Shown here: positions 1 through 7,236 of the stretch, one piece after another
Layout of the letters: each line of letters starts with the position of its first letter
Position numbering within the stretch: the first letter of the stretch is position 1
Assembly (NCBI GenBank): GCA_913060975.1
Contig: CAJXVC010000005.1
Coordinates: 1 to 64,000, forward strand
Direction of reading: 5' to 3'
Source: an uncultured Gammaproteobacteria bacterium
Lineage (GTDB): Bacteria > Pseudomonadota > Gammaproteobacteria > Pseudomonadales > Pseudohongiellaceae
DNA: 64,000 nucleotides
Notes under the pieces: model-generated
Databases searched by the model: none
What the model was told of the DNA's origin: nothing
Seen by the model: only the letters and a program-made list of their open reading frames with translations
Position numbers and translations under genes: made by a program

Positions 1-47
1 ACACAAGTTTGGCGCATTGTGACGCCGGTAGGGAGCGTCCATCTCAT

Positions 48-116
48 CACTGATAACTTAGTAACTTAAACGACTAGCTCATCTATATCTTCGCTTAAGT
101 TACTAAGTTATCAGTG
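48..116. repeat. 22-bp perfect inverted repeat with 25-nt spacer
   Basis: Positions 48-69 and 95-116 are exact reverse complements (arms begin CACTGATAACTTAGTAAC). The spacer at 70-94 is 25 nt. The hairpin lies directly before the surviving 3' part of a LysE-type gene and puts an in-frame stop (TAA at 104-106) in its frame. It could be a small non-autonomous mobile hairpin (MITE- or REP-like) or a deletion scar. No second copy was noticed in the window. Confidence 0.8.
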
Positions 117-388
117 TCCCCTCCTATTCGCTTGGTGATATCAAAGCTATTATTTTTTATGCCAGCTTGTTACCCGCATTTGTCGATCTCACCAGCCTGG
201 ATGCATCAGACATTGCTGTGATTGCCGGTATCACTGTTGTGGCTGTCGGAGGCGTCAAGTTGGGCTATGCAGTTGCGGCCAGCCGCTTGGCCAGAGTATT
301 GACAAGTCATAAGAGCCAGCGTCGAACAGAGGTAGCGGCAGGGAGTTTGCTGATCGGTACAGGTGCATATTTGCTGGTTAAGGTTTAG
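107..388 (+). pseudogene. 5'-truncated LysE/RhtB-family amino acid exporter
   Basis: The frame is open from 107 to the stop at 386-388. It reads LGDIKAIIFYASLLPAFVD followed by two hydrophobic segments and a GSLLIGTGAYLL ending. This matches the C-terminal half of LysE/RhtB inner-membrane exporters (family signature G-N-P-K-A-I-L-F..F-P-Q-F), which are normally about 200 residues. The N-terminal half is missing: the frame is stopped at 104-106 inside the 22-bp inverted repeat, and positions 1-47 do not read as LysE in any frame. A TTG at 167 could start a 73-residue product, but it would begin in mid-domain. The most likely reading is a decayed gene interrupted by the hairpin. It is less likely to be an artefact of the window edge, because the break lies inside the window. 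Confidence 0.6.
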
Positions 389-477
389 CATTGCTCTTTT
401 AATCAGTGTCGGCAGGTGCCTGCAGCAATACTGCCACCGCCAACCTTCCTCACATTATTCCCAATGGGCCAGTATCC

Positions 478-1236
478 ATGACTATTGAAAGCCAACAAGA
501 CATCGACGGCATCCTCAAAGCCGGCCGCGTTGTCGCCCACGTCCGTGACACCATGCTCGACGCTGTTGAGCCGGGCATGACCACGGCGGAATTGGACGCG
601 CTGGGCGCGGACTTGCTGGACAGCTTCGGCGCGAAGTCGGCTCCGCGTGTGACTTACAATTTTCCTGGGGCCACTTGTATCAGCGTTAATGAAGAAGCGG
701 CGCACGGTATTCCTGGCGCGCGTGTCATCAAGGCTGGCGATATCGTCAATATCGATGTCTCTGCCGAGCTCGAGGGCTATTTTGCGGACACTGGCGGCAC
801 GATGGTGGTGCCGCCTGTTAGTAGCATCAAGACGCGCCTGTGTCATGCCACGCAACTGGCGCTGAAAAATGCCTTGTCTCAGGCCCGTGCCGGTGCGCCC
901 ATTAACCAGATTGGCAGAGCCATTCAGCGAACGGCCAAGTCCCATGGCTTCAAGACAATCAGGAATCTGGGTGGTCACGGCATCGGCCGCAGCTTGCACG
1001 AAGAACCCGAAGGTATCGTCAGCTACTTTGATCGCCACGATACCCGGCGCTTACGAGAAGGGCAGGTCATTGCCATCGAGCCGTTTCTGTCGACGCGGAG
1101 CACTCATGTTTCCGAGGCTGCTGATGGCTGGACGCTGGTTGGGCATCCGGCCAATTTGTCCGCGCAATATGAACACACGTTGATCGTCACCAAAGGCGCA
1201 CCGATCGTAGCGACGCTGTCGCAAGCTTGCGCCTGA
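478..1236 (+). CDS. map: Methionine aminopeptidase, type I
   Basis: Removes the N-terminal methionine from nascent cytosolic proteins using a dinuclear metal centre. All family ligands are visible: Asp in VNIDVS, Asp in YFADTGGT, His in GGHGIGRSLHEEP, Glu in AIEPF and Glu in QYEHT. The ATG at 478 gives 252 residues, normal for type I enzymes, and starts MTIESQQDIDGILKAGRVV as the family does. A GTG at 406 would add a 24-residue leader without homology, so it was not used. The gene is not next to rpsB, where the housekeeping map often lies, so this may be a second copy. A GNAT gene follows 54 bp later on the same strand. Confidence 0.9.
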   Translation: MTIESQQDIDGILKAGRVVAHVRDTMLDAVEPGMTTAELDALGADLLDSFGAKSAPRVTYNFPGATCISVNEEAAHGIPGARVIKAGDIVNIDVSAELEGYFADTGGTMVVPPVSSIKTRLCHATQLALKNALSQARAGAPINQIGRAIQRTAKSHGFKTIRNLGGHGIGRSLHEEPEGIVSYFDRHDTRRLREGQVIAIEPFLSTRSTHVSEAADGWTLVGHPANLSAQYEHTLIVTKGAPIVATLSQACA

Positions 1237-1290
1237 TAGTGATCGATATGGGTAGCTGGATAGCCTTGCTATAACACTGGAATTCAAGCA

Positions 1291-1737
1291 ATGAAGGTTC
1301 GCGAAGCGCTGCAATCAGATACCTCCGAGTGGTCGCGCATGCGCACGCTGTTGTGGCCCGATACCGATGATAATCATTTGTCAGAAATCGCCGACTTCTT
1401 TGCTGGCGATTCACATGACATCGCCCAGACCTATGTTGTGGATAACAACGGTAAGGGGCTGGTGGGTTTTATCGAGCTCAATATTCGCAATTTTGTTGAA
1501 GGCAGTCGCAACGATGCCGTGCCCTATATTGAAGGCTGGTATGTGGATACCGATTATCAGGCCCAAGGGTTGGGCAAGAAGCTGCTAGAGCGCGCGGAAA
1601 AGTGGGCCAAAGACCGGGGCTTTACCGAATTGGCCAGCGATGCCGAAATGGATAATACTCGCAGCATTGCCATTCATGAACATCTGGGTTTTGCAGAGAC
1701 GTATCGAGTGGTCTGTTTCCTGAAGAAGATTAAGTAG
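1291..1737 (+). CDS. Aminoglycoside 6'-N-acetyltransferase-like GNAT protein
   Basis: 148-residue single-domain GNAT acetyltransferase. The acetyl-CoA binding loop is visible as YQAQGLGKKLLERAEKW. Features typical of the AAC(6') subfamily are a Leu-Trp-Pro early in the protein, an E-G-W-Y-V strand before the CoA loop, ELASDAEMDNTRSIAIHEHLGF, and a VVCFLKKI ending. AAC(6') enzymes acetylate the 6' amine of aminoglycosides, but chromosomal homologues often have other or unknown substrates. No integron, transposase or resistance cassette lies nearby, so it looks like a resident gene. The GNAT fold is certain; the AAC(6') subfamily is likely; the substrate is unproven. Confidence 0.8.
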   Translation: MKVREALQSDTSEWSRMRTLLWPDTDDNHLSEIADFFAGDSHDIAQTYVVDNNGKGLVGFIELNIRNFVEGSRNDAVPYIEGWYVDTDYQAQGLGKKLLERAEKWAKDRGFTELASDAEMDNTRSIAIHEHLGFAETYRVVCFLKKIK

Positions 1738-1784
1738 CCCTGCGTCCGGTATTACAGGCTTCTTGATACGGTTGGAGAAATTTA

Positions 1785-2264
1785 GTGGATATATTTTTTG
1801 CCAATCTGGCAACTATAGTCGATCTGATTACTTTGCTGGGTGTACCAACTGCTATTTGTGTCTACTCTATGGAGCAGCGCCAACGGCGAATGGAGCGAGA
1901 ATATGGTACGTACGATGCGCTAGATGATAAATACATCGAATTGCAGCAGTTGTGTTTGAATCACGTTGAGCTCGATGTATTCGATACTCCTTATGACTCG
2001 CCACGCGAGTTGTCCGAACAACAGAAAAAGCAGGAAGATGCCATTCTCTATATTCGGAAAGCAATATTTGAACGCGCTTACCTGATGTATAAACGCTCAC
2101 GCTCAAAAGGCATTCGCAAGAACCAATGGGCAGGCTGGGAAATTGAAATCCGTGAATGGCTGGAACGAGAAAATTTCCGTGCGCTTTGGGCCCTTAATAG
2201 GCAGTATTTTGACCAAGAGTTTATTGAATTCTTTGATCGGCACTTAGATTCAAAGGCTTCTTAA
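1785..2264 (+). CDS. Hypothetical single-pass membrane protein
   Basis: 159 residues from a GTG start preceded by GGAGAA at good spacing. Residues about 5-28 (FANLATIVDLITLLGVPTAI) form one membrane helix, followed by a long charged, mainly helical cytoplasmic part rich in Glu, Arg, Tyr and Trp. It resembles small proteins of unknown function with an N-terminal anchor and a helical tail. No catalytic motif was recognised. It lies between a GNAT gene and a Pmp3-like gene on the same strand. Confidence 0.6.
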   Translation: MDIFFANLATIVDLITLLGVPTAICVYSMEQRQRRMEREYGTYDALDDKYIELQQLCLNHVELDVFDTPYDSPRELSEQQKKQEDAILYIRKAIFERAYLMYKRSRSKGIRKNQWAGWEIEIREWLERENFRALWALNRQYFDQEFIEFFDRHLDSKAS

Positions 2265-2294
2265 GATATTTTATATTTACGAAGAGAAACTGGC

Positions 2295-2453
2295 ATGGAC
2301 AGACTTGTTTATATTTTATTGGCGATTTTTCTGCCTCCGGTTGCGGTATTTTTAAAAAAGGGTATCGGCAAAGACCTGCTCATTAACATTCTGTTGTGTC
2401 TGCTATTTCTAGTCCCGGGTATGGTGCATGCACTTTGGGTGGTCACCAAATAG
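2295..2453 (+). CDS. YqaE/Pmp3 family small membrane protein
   Basis: 52-residue protein with two hydrophobic helices, MDRLVYILLAIFLPPVAVFL and a second around LLINILLCLLFLVPGMVHAL, joined by a short KKGIGKD loop. This layout, with the P-P-V-A-V-F turn and the V-P-G-M-V-H-A motif, is the signature of the UPF0057 (YqaE/Pmp3/stress-response) family. Eukaryotic members affect membrane potential under salt stress; the bacterial role is poorly known. GAAGAGAAA upstream of the ATG can serve as ribosome binding site. Confidence 0.85.
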   Translation: MDRLVYILLAIFLPPVAVFLKKGIGKDLLINILLCLLFLVPGMVHALWVVTK

Positions 2454-2562
2454 TCTTGTCCGATTGGCGCGCGGCTGGCTCTCAAAAACGAACAGCGATG
2501 CCCTGACGAGGTGAGCTTGCGATTATGAATGAGCATTCACTAAACCAGTTCGAGACAGTTTT

Positions 2563-3651
2563 GTGACGACACTTTGCGCCTGGTGTGAAGCGCCCAAACA
2601 GGGCGGTGATATCTGTCCGAATTGTGGTGCCGACTACGCCAAGGCCGAGGCGATTAAAAAGCACGGCAGAGTGCTGTCTGCGTCTGACCATCATGCAGAT
2701 TTCACTGAACCTGATTCCAACTCAAACTCTGTAGATAACTCTCCCAATTACGAAACCATTGTCGGCGATGAGCAATATATCGACGATCCACAACGTGAAC
2801 GGCTGATTTGTTGGTATGCCTTGCCGGGCATGCTTTTCGGTGCTTGGCTAGTGCAATGGCTGGGTGTATTTGATGGGCTGCAGTCTATTGTGTTTGGCAT
2901 GCCACTGCATGAGTTGGGCCATGCCTCAGCCGCCTGGTTACTCGGCTATAATGCCATACCGACATTATGGAAAACGGTGACGTTTTCCGCGGGCTGGTTA
3001 TGCCCGACGCTGGTGTTCTTGTCCATTGGTCTGGTCGCCAACTACGGCCGCCAAAAAGAAAGTCCTGCCTGGGTCGTGTTCGCACTGGTTTTATGGCTCA
3101 TACAGGGCGTGTTCTTTTTTGGTTTTGATCGCAATACCGAAGATATGCTGATTACCTTTGCCGGTGACGCCGGTGGCATGATTCTGGCCAGTGGCTTAAT
3201 GCTGTTGTTCTACGTGGGTAAACAGACCCAGCTTTACCAAGGTGCCGTGCGTTGGGGCTTGCTCTTTATCGGCGCTGCCGCCTTCATGGACATGTTTATG
3301 CCGTGGTGGCGCGGCCAATATGATATTCGCAACATCGGCTATGGCATGACGGGCGGCATGTACAGTGATGCGTTTTTGCTGATCAATCAACACGGGTGGA
3401 GCTGGGATGCAATGATCAGTCGGCACTTGCTGGTAGCTTATACATGCATGGCTGTGTTGGCAGTTGGTTATTATTTCGGGCTGCGCCAGAGCGCGGTATG
3501 GATCAAAGACAAAGCCCGTACCGACAGGATACTCAAAGCAAGGCAACAACAAAAAGAGTCGGCCAAGTGGACGGCGGGCTCACCGATCGCTGCGCCAACC
3601 TTCGAACCACCAGAGCCCATCACAGGACCAAATAACGACTCCAGTCGCTAG
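2563..3651 (+). CDS. Zinc-ribbon membrane protein with M50-type HExxH motif
   Basis: 362 residues from GTG 2563. Residues about 5-22 form a C-x2-C...C-x2-C zinc ribbon (CAWC, CPNC). After an acidic linker come about seven hydrophobic segments. One of them carries MPLHELGHASAAWLLGY, an HExxH motif in a membrane context as in M50 (site-2 protease) peptidases. A later G-D-A-G-G-M segment may give the third metal ligand, but this is less clear. The inferred role is an intramembrane zinc protease or a relative. The start overlaps the TGA of a 13-codon reading frame beginning at ATG 2525, which might couple translation. The ending is hydrophilic and proline-rich. Confidence 0.6.
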   Translation: MTTLCAWCEAPKQGGDICPNCGADYAKAEAIKKHGRVLSASDHHADFTEPDSNSNSVDNSPNYETIVGDEQYIDDPQRERLICWYALPGMLFGAWLVQWLGVFDGLQSIVFGMPLHELGHASAAWLLGYNAIPTLWKTVTFSAGWLCPTLVFLSIGLVANYGRQKESPAWVVFALVLWLIQGVFFFGFDRNTEDMLITFAGDAGGMILASGLMLLFYVGKQTQLYQGAVRWGLLFIGAAAFMDMFMPWWRGQYDIRNIGYGMTGGMYSDAFLLINQHGWSWDAMISRHLLVAYTCMAVLAVGYYFGLRQSAVWIKDKARTDRILKARQQQKESAKWTAGSPIAAPTFEPPEPITGPNNDSSR

Positions 3652-3696
3652 CCTGCCAACAATCAGAACAGCAATCCCGATTTCGGATGACAACGT

Positions 3697-4329
3697 ATGG
3701 ACCCAGTCAAAGCCACAGTCGCTACCTTCGATAAATACGCCGAGCAGTACCAGGACAAGTTTATGGACTATCCGGCCTACACGAAAACCTATGCCCGCTT
3801 TGCGTCATTGCTGACCGAGCAACATCGCACGCTGCTCGATGTTGGTTGTGGCCCCGGTAATATTTCGCGCTATCTGCTTGCGCAACACCCGCACTTGAAA
3901 ATACACGGTGTTGACCTGTCACCACGCATGGTGGAGCTGGCGGCAAAGAATAATCCCAACCATAGCTTCGCGGTGCTGGACACGCGTGACATTGGTCAGC
4001 TGGAGCAAACCTTCGATGTGATCATTTGCGGTTTCTGCCTACCCTATCTGGAACCGGCCGAAGCTAAAACCTGTCTGGAAACCGTCTATCGCCTGCTCAA
4101 CCCCAATGGCCTGCTGTACTTAAGTACCATGGTTGGTGATCCGGCGCGCTCGGGTTACAAGGAAAACGCCAGCGGCGATGGTGTGATTACTACTTACTAC
4201 GAAGCCAAGGAGCTATTACAAATGCTCAGCGCTTGTGGCTTTACTGTCTGTGAGCATTTTAGCCAAAACTACCCCGCAGACGGCGAAGAACCTGTCGAGG
4301 ATCTGTTCGTCTTTGCGTTGCGTCAGTAA
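3697..4329 (+). CDS. Class I SAM-dependent methyltransferase
   Basis: 210 residues with a Rossmann-type methyltransferase fold. Motif I is LLDVGCGPGNISRYLL at about residues 47-62. The acidic residue binding the ribose follows in IHGVDLSPRMVELA, and the post-motif strand is VIICGFCLPYL. This matches the UbiE/Methyltransf_11 group of small-molecule methyltransferases. The substrate cannot be told from sequence. It follows the M50-like gene by 45 bp on the same strand and may be co-transcribed. Confidence 0.8.
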   Translation: MDPVKATVATFDKYAEQYQDKFMDYPAYTKTYARFASLLTEQHRTLLDVGCGPGNISRYLLAQHPHLKIHGVDLSPRMVELAAKNNPNHSFAVLDTRDIGQLEQTFDVIICGFCLPYLEPAEAKTCLETVYRLLNPNGLLYLSTMVGDPARSGYKENASGDGVITTYYEAKELLQMLSACGFTVCEHFSQNYPADGEEPVEDLFVFALRQ

Positions 4330-4430
4330 CACTGTGTTAACGATCGAAAGTGGAGGCGCAAACCGAACTCTTCGCTGGCTAACCGGTCATACCGATTAAC
4401 CAGCGTAAGAGGGTTTGCAAGACGAGGCCG

Positions 4431-4988
4431 TTAGCGACCTGATTGGGCTTGTCGGGTCAGTGCAGGCAGCTGCAGACGACCGGCAACGACGCCGCGACAA
4501 TGTTCAGCACCACAACTACAAGGGAACGTACGGAACAAATAATCTTCGGTACGGGCGTAGTCGATAGTGATGAAGTCACCGGGGTTGATTGCTTTAAGAG
4601 CAATAAACGTACGAGTGTTCAGATCCACATAGCTGTTTGGATCACAGCTGTGGAGAAGTTTGCCGTAAAAATACGGGTCGTGCAGGTGCAGCTCAGGAGT
4701 GATCTGCAGACTGAACAGCGTGACATCCGGGCTGAAAAAACCTGTGCAGGTAAACACAATTTCGCCTGGCTCGATGTGACCCAGACTCACGACACCTTCA
4801 CCCACACCATTGTTGATGTGGTTAATTGCGAAACGATCACGCGTCGGCTCATTGGCAAACGCAGGCAATTGCTCAGGATAGAAGCGGTTTTCCTGACCGG
4901 AACGATTCTCGACGTGCAGTGTGTTTAGTGTCAGCTCGTTGATAACGGCGTGGCCGTTCAATTTCTTGGCATTAGTACTGATAGTCAT
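4431..4988 (-). CDS. SET-domain protein with post-SET cysteines
   Basis: 185 residues. The ATG at 4988 was chosen because GAGGAAGAG lies about 10 nt upstream; the frame stays open to 5009. The C-terminal half carries the SET hallmarks: LLHSCDPNSYVD (the N-H-S-C-x-P-N motif with L in place of N), AINPGDFITIDY with the conserved Tyr, then a post-SET C-S-C-x4-C cluster (CSCGAEHC). SET proteins transfer methyl groups from SAM to lysine side chains. Bacterial members occur sporadically, and their targets are mostly unknown. Two small overlapping reading frames lie immediately upstream on the same strand. The domain is well supported; the target is unknown. Confidence 0.75.
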   Translation of the reverse strand: MTISTNAKKLNGHAVINELTLNTLHVENRSGQENRFYPEQLPAFANEPTRDRFAINHINNGVGEGVVSLGHIEPGEIVFTCTGFFSPDVTLFSLQITPELHLHDPYFYGKLLHSCDPNSYVDLNTRTFIALKAINPGDFITIDYARTEDYLFRTFPCSCGAEHCRGVVAGRLQLPALTRQAQSGR

Positions 4989-5009
4989 GGCTGTAATTCT
5001 CTTCCTCAA

Positions 5010-5222
5010 TCAATCGGGCATGGGTAGCCGAAGTAAATAGTTAACCACGGTATTCCCGTGACGGACGATCGGGCTCTGCGCTACTGCATAGCAGTGGCAA
5101 TGCGTTTCAATACGGCTGGCTAACGCCAGGTAAAAAACGTGCAGGTAACCCAGTTGCATTCTGATCGACAAACGTCGCTGCATCGCCAGTGCGAGGCAAA
5201 CATCGTCAGTGTCGAAATCCAT
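5010..5222 (-). CDS. Hypothetical small protein upstream of the SET gene
   Basis: 70-codon reading frame starting MDFDTDDVCLALAMQRRLS and ending 21 bp before the SET gene's start. It overlaps the preceding small frame by 17 nt, which could mean translational coupling in a three-gene run. There is no clear Shine-Dalgarno of its own and no recognised domain. It may equally be a chance frame or one half of a frameshifted gene. Not recognised; low confidence. Confidence 0.3.
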   Translation of the reverse strand: MDFDTDDVCLALAMQRRLSIRMQLGYLHVFYLALASRIETHCHCYAVAQSPIVRHGNTVVNYLLRLPMPD

Positions 5223-5475
5223 TGTTACAAAGTGCCGGCTTATACACGGCCAGAAGCAATACGCCGCCAGCGCTTATCGAGCGCAAGCGATCGCAGAGGC
5301 AGGCAAATGCTGTCATCAGCGAAGTCATACAGATCTGAGAAATCCGGTTCCCCGAATGGGCAACAGAATTCAGCAGGCTAACGAACACCTTCCCCATGGA
5401 ACCTTGCTGGGCGCTATCGTGGATCCGCAAGTGGTCTGTTGGACCGACTGCTTCTAAAACAGCGTTAAGGTTCAT
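5206..5475 (-). CDS. Hypothetical small protein
   Basis: 89-codon frame with AGGGG about 5 nt before its ATG, the best start signal in this stretch. The product MNLNAVLEAVGPTDHLRIHD... contains a moderately hydrophobic stretch near ISAGGVLLLAVY. It leads into the next small frame and then the SET gene on the same strand. No family was recognised. The ribosome binding site and the co-directional layout are the only support. Confidence 0.35.
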   Translation of the reverse strand: MNLNAVLEAVGPTDHLRIHDSAQQGSMGKVFVSLLNSVAHSGNRISQICMTSLMTAFACLCDRLRSISAGGVLLLAVYKPALCNNGFRH

Positions 5476-5846
5476 CTTTACCCCTGATTGTCACCTGACC
5501 GTAAAGGGCAGGATTGGATGCGACAACCACATTGGATAGAGGGATTCAGGTTCAATCCGTTAGCGCGCGTATAGTATTCTTTTTTCCGGAAAACGAAAGA
5601 AAAATTTGTATCAGATGCAAAATAATTTTGCCTTGGTAGGCCGGGCTGACTGTGAGATTCTTCTGTAGTGTTCTAAGGAAGTGAGGAAGTGAGGAAGTGA
5701 GGAAGTGAGGAAGTGAGACAGGTGGGCTTTGGGTGTGCAGTTGCCAGGCCAAAGGAAAAGCCCGCGGTTAGAGACCGGCTACGGCAGGCCATAATGAACT
5801 TGTCGCAAGTAATGCGCCAAACCACCGATTGAACTGAGGAGCCTGG
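5476..5846. other. Gene-poor spacer with tandem repeat
   Basis: 371 bp between a minus-strand small frame and the plus-strand PPC gene. It is AT-rich on the left, with an imperfect dyad TTTTTTCCGGAAAACGAAAGAAAAA near 5580. The 8-bp tandem repeat at 5677-5716 sits in the middle. Short frames here read through the repeat and are not credible genes. The promoters of both divergent neighbours must lie here. Confidence 0.7.
5677..5716. repeat. Five exact tandem copies of an 8-bp unit
   Basis: The unit GGAAGTGA is repeated five times without change from 5677 to 5716, preceded by AA and followed by GACAGG. Perfect 8-bp microsatellites of this kind can change copy number by slipped-strand mispairing. 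It lies about 130 bp upstream of the PPC-domain gene. Confidence 0.9.
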
Positions 5847-6266
5847 ATGTCGCAAAGTAGTCAACACGCGTTTCGTCTGAATCCGGGTGCGGATCTGCGG
5901 CAAAGTCTGGAAGCCTATCTAGAGCGCCATGATATCCAGGCTGCCGTGCTCCTGACTTGTGTCGGTAGTCTCAGTCAGGCGGCCCTGCGACTGGCCAGCG
6001 CCCAGGCCGAGACGTTTTTGAATGGCCCTCTGGAAATAGTGTCTGCGACCGGGACGTTGTCAGTCAACGGCTGTCACATTCACTTTTCGGTTGCGGATGA
6101 AAAGGGCGTAGTCACGGGAGGGCATATGCTGCCCGGCAACCTTGTTCTGACCACTGCCGAGATCGTCATGGTCGAGTTGCAGGACACCAGTTTTACACGA
6201 AAAATGGATAGCGCCACCGGTTATAACGAGCTGGTTGTTGCTAAGGAGCATGGTGGGGAAAGATGA
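5847..6266 (+). CDS. PPC (DUF296) domain protein
   Basis: 139 residues covering one PPC/DUF296 domain. The features seen are the early FRLNPGADL segment, AAVLLTCVGSLSQAALR, and the signature block GVVTGGHMLPGNLVLTTAE with its conserved Gly-Gly-His. In plants this domain is joined to AT-hook proteins; bacterial stand-alone members form trimers whose biochemical role is not settled. The start has GAGGAGCC upstream. The stop overlaps the next gene's ATG by 4 nt (ATGA), so the two are translationally coupled. Confidence 0.85.
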   Translation: MSQSSQHAFRLNPGADLRQSLEAYLERHDIQAAVLLTCVGSLSQAALRLASAQAETFLNGPLEIVSATGTLSVNGCHIHFSVADEKGVVTGGHMLPGNLVLTTAEIVMVELQDTSFTRKMDSATGYNELVVAKEHGGER

Positions 6267-6625
6267 GTCTGCAAGGAAATTGCCATTGTGGCGCTGTGAC
6301 AATCACGCTGGATTTCCAGCCGGTGTCGATTACCGAATGTAACTGTTCAGTGTGCCGCCGCTACGGGGCGCGCTGGGTACATGGCACGCGCAGCAATGTG
6401 CGGGTCGAAGCCCAGCCTGATGCCCTGCAATTCTATTGTTGGGGCGACAAGTTTATTGAGTTCTACCACTGCCGACACTGTGGTTGTCTGACTCATTATG
6501 AGAGCACCGAAAAGACGGAAGAATCACGCATCTCCCTCAACACTCGTATGTGTGATCCAACGACGGTTAGCGACCTGCGCGTGCGCTTGTTTGATGGGGC
6601 TGATACCTGGGAGTTTCTGGACTAG
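6263..6625 (+). CDS. Gfa-like (GFA family) zinc protein
   Basis: 120 residues of the GFA fold named for glutathione-dependent formaldehyde-activating enzyme. The zinc cysteines are visible as C-H-C-G near residue 8, C-N-C-S-V-C near 29-34, and C-R-H-C-G-C near 72-77. Gfa helps form S-hydroxymethylglutathione, but most paralogues have no proven reaction. No glutathione-dependent formaldehyde dehydrogenase lies nearby, so a formaldehyde role is not supported by context. Co-translated with the PPC gene; converges on the DUF938 gene with a 4-bp overlap. Confidence 0.85.
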   Translation: MSLQGNCHCGAVTITLDFQPVSITECNCSVCRRYGARWVHGTRSNVRVEAQPDALQFYCWGDKFIEFYHCRHCGCLTHYESTEKTEESRISLNTRMCDPTTVSDLRVRLFDGADTWEFLD

Positions 6626-7233
6626 CCCGGCAGCGTCATGCGCTTCCAGACGAGCAACTGATTATTGGCAGGCATATCGATGTCTTCGACGAGCGCCAAG
6701 CCCTGTTGCTCCGCCAGTTTATTGACCCACTCAAAATCGCGGACGCCGCTGTCTGGATCGCGGGCTTTTAACCAGCCGTCAAAATCGCCATTGCTCGGGG
6801 AGGTGAACTCGCCACTGTATTTAAATGGCCCATAGACAATCAGTAAACCGCCCTGCTGCAAGCAACGGCCGACGCCGGCCATGAAGTGTTCGACCTCGGC
6901 AACGGAAATGATATGCAGGCAGTTGGCGCTATAGATAATATCGGTGGCTTCCACCGGCCATTGTGATTCGTTGACATCCAGAGCCAATGGGGCGGGCAAG
7001 TTGGCCAGATTGGCCGCCGCCGGGCGTTGCGCCAGCGTCGACACATTGTCGGGGACGTCTGTTGTTTGCCAATGCAGATGGGGCAGGGCAGCAGCAAAGT
7101 GCACTGCGTGTTGGCCCGTGCCACCGGCAATTTCCAGAACCGCTGCTGGCTCGGTCAGATATCGGGCCAACGCTTCAAGAATGGGCTGTTTATTATTCTC
7201 GCAGGCCTGACTAAAGGGCAGGTCATCGATCAC
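6622..7233 (-). CDS. DUF938 family SAM-dependent methyltransferase
   Basis: 203 residues. The opening FSQACENNKQPILEAL and motif I VLEIAGGTGQHAVHFAAALP are diagnostic of DUF938, a class I methyltransferase-fold family. LHWQTTDVPDN carries the acidic residue expected to bind SAM ribose. The substrate is unknown. The gene follows yaaA by 3 bp on the same strand, so the two very likely share a transcript. Confidence 0.85.
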   Translation of the reverse strand: MIDDLPFSQACENNKQPILEALARYLTEPAAVLEIAGGTGQHAVHFAAALPHLHWQTTDVPDNVSTLAQRPAAANLANLPAPLALDVNESQWPVEATDIIYSANCLHIISVAEVEHFMAGVGRCLQQGGLLIVYGPFKYSGEFTSPSNGDFDGWLKARDPDSGVRDFEWVNKLAEQQGLALVEDIDMPANNQLLVWKRMTLPG

Positions 7234-7236
7234 GGT

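Noticed and set aside
403..1038. 211-codon open frame antisense to map
   Set aside because: It is a shadow of a clearly conserved methionine aminopeptidase gene and shows no family similarity of its own.
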